From: Chiridota heheva
Lineage: Eukaryota > Echinodermata > Holothuroidea > Apodida > Chiridotidae
Direction: 5' to 3'
Assembly: GCA_020152595.1 (NCBI GenBank)
Contig: JAIGNY010001666.1
Span: forward strand, 558,501 to 622,500
Length of the DNA: 64,000 nucleotides
Positions 46,881-58,983 of this stretch are shown here, piece after piece; position 1 is the stretch's first letter, and each line of letters begins with the position of its first letter. The notes under the pieces were generated by a model. The model searched no databases, was not told the DNA's origin, and saw only the letters and a program-made list of their open reading frames with translations. Both the position numbers and the translations under genes were made by a program.

Positions 46881-48361
46881 AATTTTATGTGAATAATTTC
46901 ACAATTTGTCATCAAAATAAAGCATGCATGCAACCAGAGAAACCTTTTCAGGGGTGACTCTTACTCATACGCGCATCTGTCAGTCTGTCCTCCCTAATAT
47001 AAAACCGGTCCTCAGTCAGTTTCCTCGACAAAAAAAGCAAAGAAGATAACAAGGTGATGCAGGTATTAAATAATTGATCATAAAATAGAATAGATACAAT
47101 AAATAAAGACGTCATAGATAATAGATTGGCCCCTGCTAAAACAAGAAGAAAGAACATCTGCTTCCATATGCTATGTAAAATCAATAACAATCATCGCCAT
47201 TGATAATGATAACCTAATCCCAAACGTAATAATCGATACAAGAAATAATCATGATATCTGAATTTCCACGTTCCCTACGCTAAAATGAATATAAATGCTC
47301 CTTCTTTCCCCAACTGCTCAAACACTAAAAGATTGACATACTTTACCACCAGACATTGATATACATTCACCAAGTGTATGTAAACTGTTTCAAAGCTAAA
47401 CTTAGCATACTAAACTACTTGTTAACTGTTTTTTCCTCATACTTGTTACGCTCGGTTGTCGTTCATGTCCGGAAGAATTTTTGCCGAATTAACCTGTAAG
47501 CACCATTGAATGTTCGTACAGTAATGTGCGCTATACTATAAGTTTCCATGACACATTAACCTATTTCACTTTAACCTATTCCGATTCAGATTCAGGTGGC
47601 AAGATTATTTGAGCAGATGGAAAGTAGCGTACATACCCACGCTAACAATTTCTTAACTTAGCTGTTGAAGTTTCCAGTTAGACTAGCCTCGTTCATTTCA
47701 AATATTATCATTCACCTTCACTATCTCTTTGTGAGTCTTCAAAAAATATGTGTAATAAATATTTTCTATTATGTTTCTGAAACAGTAAAAAAATATCTAA
47801 ACAATACCATTCTTCATATCACGTTTTGAGGGTGGCTATTAAAATATCGGATTAGCACCGGAACTTTTCGTCTGCATTCCTCAACATTGCCAATTTACAT
47901 GATTTTTGTGAATAAAAACGACGCCATATTTTTTTTTAATTAGCATTGCTGAAATTTATTGTAGCGTCGTAACCATTAAAATACAATCTTCAATAAATAG
48001 CACTTAATTTGAAGTCCATGTTTTCTTCATTATGTGAAATTTTAAAAAAAATTCTCCAATTAAAAGATGGCGGATTTTGAGCATGGAGCTTGCAATACTA
48101 GACCTGTTGCGTCCTGAGGGCCACGACAAAAAAGGTGATTAAGTTAAGTTCAAGAAATACAAAGATACTAATTAAGATAGAGGTTAATTGGCAATCTGTG
48201 CATAATTAAGAGAAAGATCGGTCTTTCAATTTCCCAAAGCAAGCTTGATTAAAGAAGAAGTGTCTCCTTCATACAACACTACGTAGATCACTAAAATACT
48301 AACAGCATGAATAGCAATTATAAAACCCATCAAAACTGGTCTCAAATTGACCATTTTTAAA
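46881..48361. other. Unassigned intronic sequence
   Basis: Looks non-repetitive. No exon with supported splice sites found. Confidence 0.5.
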
Positions 48362-48668
48362 CTTTTGAAATGTTGAGGCTTGATCTAACTATTGCTAAGC
48401 TAAATTCATCCGAGCCATTAGGCTCATATCTCTGGCGCTTATCTGCGGTTTCAATGGTGCAAGCAGATGAGAGTACATGACTCCCCCTCAACCAATCCAT
48501 CACAGAATAACTCCCGGTAGTGCTGGTACTCATTTTACAGCTGAGTGGACTGAAGCAAGTTGAGTAAAGTGTCCTGCTCAATGACACAATGTAGTGCTCG
48601 TGGCGGAAATCGTACTCAGCACCTCTTGAATACGAGCATGACTCCTTATCCACTAAGCCAATGCACCA
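48362..48668 (-). mobile_element. tRNA-derived SINE, nearly complete
   Basis: The minus strand begins with GGCTTAGTGGATAAGGAGTC (A-box-like) and GTACGATTTCC (B-box-like), then a body with GAGCAGGACACTTTACTC, AAATGAGTACCAGCACTACC, GTGATGGATTGG and GGGGGAGTCATGTACTCTCA. It shares this body with 25185/26484 and 61690. Confidence 0.7.
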
Positions 48669-51545
48669 CTGGTCTAACTATTGCAAACATGTCAATTTAT
48701 AATGTTGTGAGTTGATTTTTTTAATATAATTATAAAAGCATCCGCTAGAATGAATGAGACGGTGTTTAACTTTTTAAAACTGGTCATACTCAAATGCACC
48801 AATCATGGCAAGGATGATCCTGTAGTCACCAATGAATAGCTGAATGGCAAAAAATATTTTGATTGGTCCAAACATAAGGCCTGCCAAATACTTAAGGTCT
48901 CGAATTCCACAAATGCAGTCACAAGGCTAATCAGTATTTTTGGAATAAAATGTACCGAACAATGTAAAAATCAAGACATGTTCAAGCTGAAAAATTGTAT
49001 TTTGTTTTCATAAACACCTCACACATATAAGTCTTCAGTACTTAAGATGATTTAATTTTTAAGTGGTCTGCATACTGAGGGAAATGAAGGTCTTTTCAAT
49101 CATCATGATTAAACAGCCTCTTGAAGAAGCAGCCATGTGAATCTCTTAACAGATGTCTATGTGCCTCTCACAGACACTTGAGGGGGCAACCATCTTTCAA
49201 TTTTGACTGAATGCAAAACTGAATTTTTTAGCAAGTCCCCAAAAATATAACCAAAAAGGTGAAAATCAACAAGTGGTATTTTTTTCAACTCTAACATCAA
49301 CACCATGGTACAAATCTAAACTGAAGCACACTTGACATAAATCTTTCTTCTTGCAGATGCTCCGATGGTTTATAGGCTAGATATCGTGCTAATGTGGAGA
49401 TAATCAAACGATATATTACGTTTCTGATTAGTCTAATTATTTCTACCAAAACTGAGAATCCAATCATTAACCCACCACGGACGTGATATCACTATTAAGT
49501 ATCAGATCACCGGTGACATATCAAGCAACTTCATCGGGACGAGATTTTTTTTCTTTTAAATTTAGACAAAAGATTGTATCATTGCTAAACTATGGAACAA
49601 TGAGTCAGTGCAATCAATTTTTGTATCTATCAAACATAAACTGAAGACTCCAACACACAGACAATACTGGGATGGTCAGTTCTTCCAAAACTTCCCAGAG
49701 ACGTCAAAAGAGTTAATAATTGAAGAAGACAAGTTATCGTATTCACAATGACAACAAGATCCGCAAAAATTACACATGTTAAAACTCCATTAACCAAAAC
49801 GCAATAGGATTTAATTAACAAGACCGCATTTAAACCATCTATGAAAACAAAAACATGTTTGAAAAGCTCTGATGACAATTCCATCACTCCTTAATTTCAG
49901 ACATTGGTGTATAACAAGCCATTACACTTAACTAGAGCTGGGGAGGAGCCAGTTTGAATTTGACATCTTCATCTCAAAGGAATCTAGGTCATTCTAGATA
50001 GGGTCAAGGTGGATGGAAAAGGAGCAGAAGTTTGAACAGGATGCATTTGTAGTTTTCAGCAATTAGCATCCATCACAATACTGATCTCTCTCCAATGTAA
50101 ATGGAAAGTATGCCTCTTTTGTCATTCAATTAGTTAATTAGTCTATCAATAATTAATTTGTGAATAATTTTTGTACTTAACAAAAGAAACACACACAATG
50201 ATCTATCATATTCACATCATTAAAGAAATTGACGTTCTTGGCCAAACTAGGTGATTTAAAATCATCATTTCTTTCATAAGCACAAGTTCTTTAAGATAAT
50301 GAAAAGGCTCCAAGATGGAAAATGTAATTTCTCATCCTTATTACCCACTTTCTCCCTCCCCCTTACCCTTAATCAACATCATCAACATAAAATATTATTC
50401 CCACTGACTCATCGATTTATATATTTTCTGTTTGTATAATACAGTATGTAGCAGTACAAATTCTTCAGAAGAAGATAAAACAAATTTATTTAGAAGTTGA
50501 AGTAATTTTCTTCACTGCACATAATATTGGGGACTGAATACTTTCTTACAGCTCTGCTAGTTATATTCCTCTCCACTTAACAGTAGTAGCTAGTCTGTAG
50601 GCATTTCTTTTCCCAGCATGTCTTTTTTAAGTATCAGAAAAAGTGAAGATAAATGAATAAATATTTTTGCTTGGGGGGTTTATATTCATTATTCAGCATG
50701 TTCCCTTTGTGATAGTGTGAAAAATAACAGTCACAATATCTCAACTGCTTGTTCTGTTCCTGCCCAAATTGCAGCTGACTTTTGTGATATTGACAACAGT
50801 TACACAGACAAAGTTAAACTGCCAATAATAGTTATACACCATCAAACAACCTCTTTTATTACCAAACAATGCAATTTCCCAAGCACACTCACCATTTACC
50901 CCTATTCATTTAAATAACAATGTATGATATTATGTACCCCCTTCAATACTGCCAACAGAAGAACCTGATCATTTCTATTCATTAGATATAACAGGGTTTA
51001 TAAGGACACTAAAGTGGGGTCTTAAACCTCTTTTCATCAAAAGTGTCATGAGGATCAATACAAATGATCTACAGGATAGAACACACAACAAAAAGAATCT
51101 GGTAAAGAAATTTACAAAAGGGAAATCGCTGTGTGGGAAAAGTATTTATTGGTCTGGTTATATCAGACAGTTTATATCTGTAAGCTTGGACGCCAAGTAA
51201 GTTTTTAATACTGAGAGAAACAAGTCAAAACCTGCATAGCCCAGCCAAAAAAAAAAAATGAAATCCTTCGGATCTTTTTTGCTTTTTCATTTTATTCTTT
51301 ACGTTGAAATGAAAGCTTTTTAATATTGGATGATATCAAGAATCAATTCTGACAATCACTGTTTTTGGAGACATTAAGGATACATTTCTTTGACTCTGAG
51401 CAGGGTTAGATTAAAATACAAAAAACTCACTTTTTTTGGAGAAAGAGAAAGTCAGATGCTATCACAGTTTGCCTCTTATTCCAAAATATCATTTTTTCTC
51501 TCATACATGAGTTTCTAACTCACCAGGAGAAAAATTTGCTTTTAA
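48669..51545. other. Unassigned intronic sequence
   Basis: No gene, array or element that I can support in this 2.9-kb stretch. Confidence 0.5.
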
Positions 51546-52106
51546 AGGAATATTGCCATGTTTTTTTTTGTAACCTTTCTTAGGAAAGCAAAAAAATTAG
51601 AAACAATTAAGAACAAAAATGATGTTGATATGTTATTCCTACCAGGCGATATTTAAATTTCTAAGGCTCTCAAAAAATGCTAATAAACAAATAGGAAAAG
51701 GCTCAGTATGACATTACAGCAACACATTCTCCCACAAAGTGTATATATTTTATTAAAATCTATCATCCTTCATTATTAGTAAGACCTGCTAGAAAAATAA
51801 ATTGATGAAAGTTATTTATTTATATACATTGCCAAATATTACTTCAATAACTTTTAGGAAATTGTTTCTAGTCATACAGAAACAACCAATTAATGTTCAA
51901 AGAAATACATAAACATTTGCAATGGAATTGCCTCTATGACATCATCAAACACGAATTCATCACACTGTACAAAAACTTTAAAATGCAATTGGGAAATCTT
52001 TCAAAATTCATATCTCTTGAACAGAATATATGATATCAATCTACGAAATTGGCTCTCAAAGTATGCTCCTTTAAATAAAATTTTACAAAAACCATGTGAA
52101 TATTCT
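51546..52106. mobile_element. TTAA-flanked hairpin MITE, family A (copy A3)
   Basis: Same orientation and interior as A1 (GATATGTTATTCCTACCAGG, TGCCTCTATGACATCATCAA). Starts AGGAATATTGCCATG after TTAA (51542-51545). The right flank is TTCA, one change from TTAA. Confidence 0.78.
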
Positions 52107-55100
52107 TTCAAGTCTGTAAGAAATAGACACATTACACTTTCAAAGGATTCAAATCTAGTATTATTTCTTTTCATAAGTGTCAACTTACAATTTACTAAAC
52201 TACTTTGAAATAAGATACAAAATGTTATTGTGATATCGTAAGTGATCACAGGAATATTTGTTAATATAGATGCACCACGAATGAAGGGGTCAGATACCCC
52301 CCAGCCCCCTCCCCCTCACCTTGATGATTTAGGCTCCCGAGATGGTTACTAGCACTCACAACCAAAATGCAATAGAGAGAAATTTGAGCTTCCATTATAC
52401 AATAAACGAACCCACACACCAACAGTCAAAAACACAGTTTGACACACAGGACTCACAAAAATACACACATACATACGATCAGATACAAAAACAGATTTCT
52501 TAGTATATGGAAATAACAATTTCTTTACTTTCTTCTAATTTAGGTTAGAATCTTTTTAATTCAAATTACATCTCTGCCAGAAGCTGTTTAAAAGTATTTT
52601 TTACTCCGCTAGGCCATCCCACACAAAATGTCATCATAGCCATTACGATATTTATTTCCAAGCACTAATGTTTGGATATTACACTCACATTGATCGTATG
52701 TTTATCTACCACTACCCATAAAGATTGTCTTGGGTAAACACGATCAAATAATCATTCCTGTCGACGAATTTTTCAGTCTGGTTCTGGAATGGTAAATATC
52801 ATGTGCATCACTCATCTTAAGAGAGCTAAATTTTTAGTTTACTATGTGCAGTGGGATAGCCAGAGGGGGGACAGGGAAGCGGGGGAATGGGGGTTTAATT
52901 ATCCTCCACCTAGATACATATTCTAGACCCTTAATTCCCAGTGGTTGACGACGAGTAAACACACAATTACAATGACGGGGTCGTCGCCTGCGTATTCGGT
53001 TATGATAATAACAATGCTATCACGAAACGCTTAATATGACCGGACGAGAACACAGGTTCGACGTATGGACAGACATAACATCGACAACCAAGTCAATGTC
53101 CACGGCCTTTGATAAACAGTTGTGGTGCACTGGCGTGTCTACCCCACCCAGGCTTGAACCCAGTGGTAAAATTGATAAATCCTTTATAGGTAGGAAACCT
53201 CAGTGCCCATACATAATAATACAACATTCGAATTTGGTTCTATATCGGCAAAGTTATAGCCTCATTTAAGATAAATATCATATTTCAGTTTAATGTTGTT
53301 CAGTGCTGCATTCAATCCTGTAAAACAGTCATGAAAACATCTACAAGCATTTCTACATTCACAACACTGAGATGACTTCAACATTCAATTGTAAAGTAAT
53401 AGCCTAAAAAAAAACTAAAATACATGTAAATTCCCTTTAAAATACATTCTTGTTTTACAATCTGATAAAGCATACCTAATTATTAATTAAGAGCAAATTT
53501 CTAAAAGTGCCAAAATCGAGCGAGAGTTAATCTGCCCAGGCTTGCGCTCAACAGAAATGCAAATGCAAGTAAAATTTGAAGGTTTTAAACATGGCTGAAA
53601 CAGCACGAGAACACAAAACAGGTTTAACCAAAGTCAGTTTGAAAACAAGATTTAAAAGAACGAGCTTTTAACTATTTTTTATTTTTATTCTTTTTAACAT
53701 TGAATGTTCTTGCTGTATCTTGGGATGAGGTCAAAAGTCTTAAAGTTTCCGTGCACGGTAAAAAGGAGAATTCACCATATCAGCATTGTGTCGCCGACTG
53801 GACCTATTTAGATAATAGTCCAGTGGCTGAACAAAAATTATCTATACCTGCTGGATTAAAGCACTAAACTTTGCACAGTTATTGCTTAGGTCATATACAA
53901 AAGTTCTAGAGAAAGGGGTGCCCAGTTTTCGAAATCTAGGTCAGGAGCAAATCAAGGTCAAAGGTCAGTATGGGGTCAAAATTTTAAAATATCCCAATCC
54001 TGTCAACAAGTATACCAAATTGGCTGGTCATAAGGAATCCAAACGGTATAGTTTGCCATATCTGTGACCTTTGAATGTTACTATGATCGGAAATATGCTA
54101 AAGGTCATCAAACTTTTGATTAGTCGCTAATTTTTCCGTGTTGCTTAATCTCACTGTACACTAGACCACCCATATAGTACTTTCGCGATTAATCCCTTCA
54201 ATCGTTTAACTAAACCTTTTTGAAGAGTTGCGAGCGATTACGTCAACAGCACTAATATTCATCTACACAGAAAGATTATACATGTCATTGAACTATGTTG
54301 TTTTAATAAACAAAACAAATCCCCATGAAACTAATATTATAAAATCTTCCAAAAATATCATTAACAGCCCATGTTAGGTTTAGTTTCCAATGCCAAGACA
54401 GCACAACCTCAAGTTCCTGAACAGTGAATCCTACAAATCCATGTATCCATTGCCACCATTGTTTATATTGCACACACAACAATACATCTCACTCACTAAT
54501 CCCTTAACACCTAATAATTAATCCCCCTTATCAATTAATCCCCTTATCAAGTCACACCGGAAGTTTCTTATTTGTTCTATTCAACATCCACACAGTTTAC
54601 AATTTTCTTATACTTTCGTTACATCTCCCACGCCCATGCTGATATGATTTTCTTCCCTTCCCTATCAATTAATAATATTCCAACAAGTAATACATGTTTC
54701 CCTCTGAGCCAAACTTGGGTCAGCTGCTTAGAGAGATGGCGTACATATTTAGCGGGTCTCTTGGGGGAGGCTCAGTTTTCAATTTAGGGGCACAAAAATG
54801 TTTTTTAAAAATCACTGTTCTCTACATAACATATTGCATGTATTTATCCCTTTCTGTGTACATGTAGCTTCTTGTTCTATTCAGTACCAAGAATCATGAT
54901 GTTATTGAAGAATGCCGGAAAGTTGTTTTGTAAAATAAAGGCTGTGGTTTGTTTGGAGGAATTTGCCTCCAGGAAATGCAAGACCCAAAAAAAATATGTA
55001 TTCTTGAAATATCCATTATATCTGAACATTACCTTTCTTACAGATGGCTTTGAGGTCCATCTCTTGACCTCACAAGGATGCGGGTGGGAACTTTGCCTCT

Positions 55101-55195
55101 CCTAAAGATCTTGAATGCTTGTACACTCCTTGTTTCAAGTGTTTCGTATCATTATTTAGAACAGTCCCTTGTCAGGATTTTAATAGGCAAATTCA
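52107..55195. other. Unassigned intronic sequence
   Basis: Contains GTCAAAGGTCAGTATGGGGT-type text at 53960 and chance ORFs only. No supported exon. Confidence 0.45.
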
Positions 55196-55248
55196 AAATT
55201 AAAGGCCAGTTATCATGTTAATGGAGACAGAAATATGCAATGCAATTA
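55196..55248 (+). mobile_element. Left end of family E repeat
   Basis: TTAA followed by AGGCCAGTTATCATGTTAAT, then GGAGACAGAAATATGCAATG. It stops where the family B element begins. Confidence 0.45.
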
Positions 55249-55359
55249 GAGGATTAGTTCAGGCAACTTTAGGGGTCAAGCAAGTCCATCTTATATGAAA
55301 GAAGATGTGAAAAGAAACAAAATAGTGGAGAAAGCATTCAAATAATCTTATTCTGTTAA

Positions 55360-56067
55360 AGGAATATTCCCATGGTTTTTTGGAAGAGCATACATTTAAA
55401 GCCAATTTGGTATAAAATTCAGGTTGATATCATATTCCATTCTAGATATATGGTATTTTACTGATTTCCCAATTGCATTTTAAACTTTTTGTACAGTATG
55501 ATGAATTTGTGTTTGATGATGTAATAGAGGCAATTTCATTGCAAATGTTTATGTATTTCTTTGAACATTAATTGCTTGTTTCTGTATGATTAAAAACAAT
55601 TTTCCAAAAGTTATTGAAGTAATAATTGGCGATAAATATAAATACCCAACTTTCATCAATTCATTTTTCTAGCAGGTTTTACTAATAAAAAAAGGATGAT
55701 AGATTCTAATGAAATATATACACTTTGTGGGAGAATGTGTTGCTGTGATGTCATACTAAGCCTTTTCCTATTTGTTTATTAGCATTTTTTGTGAATCTTA
55801 AAATTTGAATATCTCCTGGTAGGAATAACATATCAACATCATTTTTGTACAATATTGTTTCTAACAAATTTCTCTTTCTTATGAAAGGTTACGAAAAACA
55901 TGGGAGTATTCCTTTAAAAACATGGGAATATTCCTTTAAAAACATGGGAATATTCCTTTAAAAACATGGGAATATTCCTTTTAAAATATGGGAAAATTCC
56001 TTTAAAAACATGGGAATATTCCTTTAAAAACATGGGAATATTCCCTTAAAAACATGGAAATATTCCT
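55360..56067 (-). mobile_element. TTAA-flanked hairpin MITE, family A (copy A4), nested in B3
   Basis: Reverse orientation to A1. Left flank TTAA (55356-55359), right flank TTCA (56068-56071). The basic element ends at 55913 and is followed by seven more copies of its last 22 bp. Confidence 0.78.
55892..56067. repeat. 22-bp array made of the MITE terminus, 8 units
   Basis: Unit AAAAACATGGGAATATTCCT plus TT, nearly identical, with each unit junction containing TTAA (one reads TTTTAAAA). Confidence 0.92.
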
Positions 56068-56155
56068 TTCAGGAGATACCCAAGTTTAAAGTTTGGTATC
56101 ATTTGTGTAGAAATAAGTAAAATCAGACTTGTTGTGATGTCAGCCTCAGATTGCG

Positions 56156-57203
56156 CACTGTCTGTCTTCATGACAAATTGGTCAATACTAATTATTAAAC
56201 AAAATTAAGAAAGGAGCATTTATTGAAGAAATATATTCATTTCTAGCAGCTTATTATTTACATTGTACACTTAACATCATACTACACTGCAGTATCAAAC
56301 AGCTCATAGTAAGTATCTAAAAGTCGGTCACAATCCTAAATAGTTAATTGTTCCTAACACAATATTTTTCAATCTTTAACTAGATATTCTGATAAATACG
56401 ACAAATGCTTTAATTCACTAATCCAAAAAAAATATTCTACTACCTTTTTGTACATATCGCCATTCATAGAGTTCTATCACAAACATTAAGCTAGACCATT
56501 TTCCAAGGTATCAAAAATTATGATATAATTGGCTAATTTCTTCTGCAGATGGTATCAATACCCTTTATTAACAATGGAACGGCTCTCTTGGGATGTAGCG
56601 TACAATGAGAACATTGACTACATCTCTTTCAGCTGTTATTTCCCCTGCAACTCTAGAAACTGCGACAACGCACCAAATTTCATCATTTCACTGGTTAAAG
56701 TGCTTTTCAAAAGACAGACATTTTTGCCTTCTTTTTTTTTTTTTTTTTTTTTTTCCGTTCCATATCATCAGATTATCATAAACTATAAAATAATATTTGT
56801 CCTTTTTTTCGATGCTGAAGCACATAAGGAGATTAGTAAATATCATAAGTACAAAGTCCAAACCATACCCACATTTTTTTTTTTTTTTTTTCCCTCCTTA
56901 CTCATCCATCAACCAACAAACCAGTTTTCAACAGGCAGTTTAAAGTTATCTTTTGCACGAGAGTTTTTAACAGTGACTTTCTCAGCAGGACACTTAATTG
57001 CGCCGCATCGTTTTCATCATAAACTAAACTGTCGTAAACCAATCAAACCTCACCCACACACAAAGTGTACAGCTTCCATCTGACACACCCTTCTGAGAGA
57101 GGCAAACAAAGACTGTTCAAGCATAACCAACCAAAATCGTGAACACTCATATCTTGTGAAGTATAACAGTAAGAGGATTTTTCAACATTTGGAAAACTTA
57201 GGC
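56156..57203. other. Unassigned intronic sequence
   Basis: Two long T runs (56731, 56876). The plus-strand ORF of 184 codons at 56529-57083 includes both runs as poly-Phe and has no family resemblance; judged spurious. Confidence 0.45.
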
Positions 57204-57325
57204 TTTAAAGCCAGTTGTCATGTTAACAGAGACAGAAATATTGAACACTTTTGATTGGTCTAAGTATTTCCACATATACTGATAAGTCAATTAATGACCG
57301 CAGCGGAAGTAACATTACTAGTATG
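57204..57325 (+). mobile_element. Family E fragment
   Basis: CTTTAAAGCCAGTTGTCATG, TTAACAGAGACAGAAATATT and TTTTGATTGGTCTAAG, as in the other E fragments. Confidence 0.45.
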
Positions 57326-58216
57326 TAGCACAATTACCAGTGGGTGTCATGCACTTTTCTTGGGGCCAGATTCCCTCTCTAAACATTTAAAACTCATTCG
57401 ACCCACCCCCCCCCCCCCCTCCCCAATAAAATTTGTAACCACTTTCATGATGGTACACAAGAATATTTCTCTGTTCCCACACCTGAAAATTATTAAAGGA
57501 ATTTCCCTTTTCTCTCTCATTTTATCTCCTCAAATATTTCCCCACAGGTCAAGAAATTTCCTCAAAGCACGGCTTCCATGCTTGCTTGTTTGTGGAAGTC
57601 TGCACATTGTAGGTAGCATGGAACTATTTGCCCTATTGAAGTCTATGATGTAAGAGTCCAATTCGGGTCCTTTTTGTACCAAAATGTTATAGAATTGGGA
57701 TCTTTTGTGATGTTTCCCAAAAAGTACCATCTAATATTTCTCAGATGAGGGTACTTTCAATAGGGGGTCACCAGAGGTTTTGGCCCCTTTTTTGGCTGAA
57801 GTGAAGGTGTTATACACCCTCACCAAATCACTCAAATTTGGGTATGGATCCATGGCAAAATAGTTCCCCATGAAACTTTGACTGAAACAAATCTTGTCAA
57901 GTTTGGATATGCATAGTCAAGACCTATCCTTTCTCTACCATTCCTGAAATTTTTAACTTCTCAGCTTCCTGTCTCATAACATGGGACCTCTCGAAAATAT
58001 GTTCATCAGCCTTTTCTCTGAGTTCTCATTTTTAAATGGCGGAGTAATACCTTATTAGTTCCGTGCTACCTGTAGGAAGGAGACATCACATGATCACACC
58101 ACAAGACTAACAGGATACCAAACCTTCCTGATTAATCAAAATGATTTATGGGTCTGTGCCCCCGGACCTACCCCATGAACAAAATATAGATATACATATA
58201 TATATAGCGAAAAACC
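57326..58216. other. Unassigned intronic sequence
   Basis: C run at 57403; no supported feature. Confidence 0.45.
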
Positions 58217-58220
58217 TTAA

Positions 58221-58979
58221 AGGATCACTTCAGTGGTCAAGCAAGTCTATCTTATATGAAAAAGGACTACAAAAGAAAAAAATGGTGAAGGAAGCATTCA
58301 AAAATCTTATTCCGTTAAAGGATTAGTTCAGGGGTCAAGCAAGTCTATCTTATATGAAAGAGGACTTTAAAAGAAACAAAATAGTGAAGAAAGCGTTGCA
58401 AAATCTTATTCAGTTAAAGGATTAGTTTAGGGGTCAAGCAAAACCATCTTATATGAAAGAGGATGAAAGAGAAACAAAATGGTGAAGAAAGCATTGCAAA
58501 ATCTTATTCCATTAAGGAGATATTCAAGTTTAAAGTTTGGTATCATTTCTGTAGAACGAGAGAAATCAGACTAGTTGTGATGTCACAGCCTCAGATTCCT
58601 CAAAGTCTTTATGTACTTTACAAAAAGTTTATTTAATTTTTTCACTACTTAAATTATTTTTCCTCCAACTTTCTTCAGGTAGTATATTATAAATACCCTT
58701 CCTAGATTCAGTTTTAGTACTTTTTTGACATGTCCCATAGCTTTTAAGCCACAAAATCACACGACAAAATATGATAGAATATATACAGACTTTGAGGAAT
58801 TTGAGGCTATGACATCACAACTAGTCTGATTACAGTCGTTTCTACACAAATGATACCAAACTTTAAACTTGATTATCTCCTTAACGGAATAAGATTTTTG
58901 AACGCTTTTTGCACCATTGTGTTTCTTTTGAAGTCCTCTTTCATATAAGATGAACATGCTTGACCACTGAACTAATCCT
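58221..58979. mobile_element. TTAA-flanked hairpin MITE, family B (copy B1), with triplicated left end
   Basis: TTAA at 58217-58220 and 58980-58983. Right end GACCACTGAACTAATCCT is the inverse of AGGATTAGTTCAGGGGTC. The arms are about 190-280 bp and nearly meet, so the element could fold into one long hairpin. The first 98 bp occur three times (58221, 58319, 58418), each bounded by TTAA. No ORF. Confidence 0.82.
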
Positions 58980-58983
58980 TTAA

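Larger units (their letters stand above)
55249..56155 (+). mobile_element. Family B MITE (copy B3), interrupted by family A copy A4
   Basis: Left part AGGATTAGTTCAG...GGTCAAGCAAGTCCATCTTA...AATCTTATTCTGTTAA, interrupted at 55360, resuming at 56072 with GGAGATACCCAAGTTTAAAG and TTTGGTATCATTTGTGTAGA. The intact family member at 58500 reads straight across this point. The right arm is missing. Confidence 0.7.

Noticed and set aside
53130-53165. tRNA T-arm-like GGGTTCAAGCCTGG on the minus strand
   Set aside because: No A box and no acceptor pairing nearby.
56529-57083. Plus-strand ORF of 184 codons
   Set aside because: Includes two long T runs read as poly-Phe, no family resemblance, no splice or start context.
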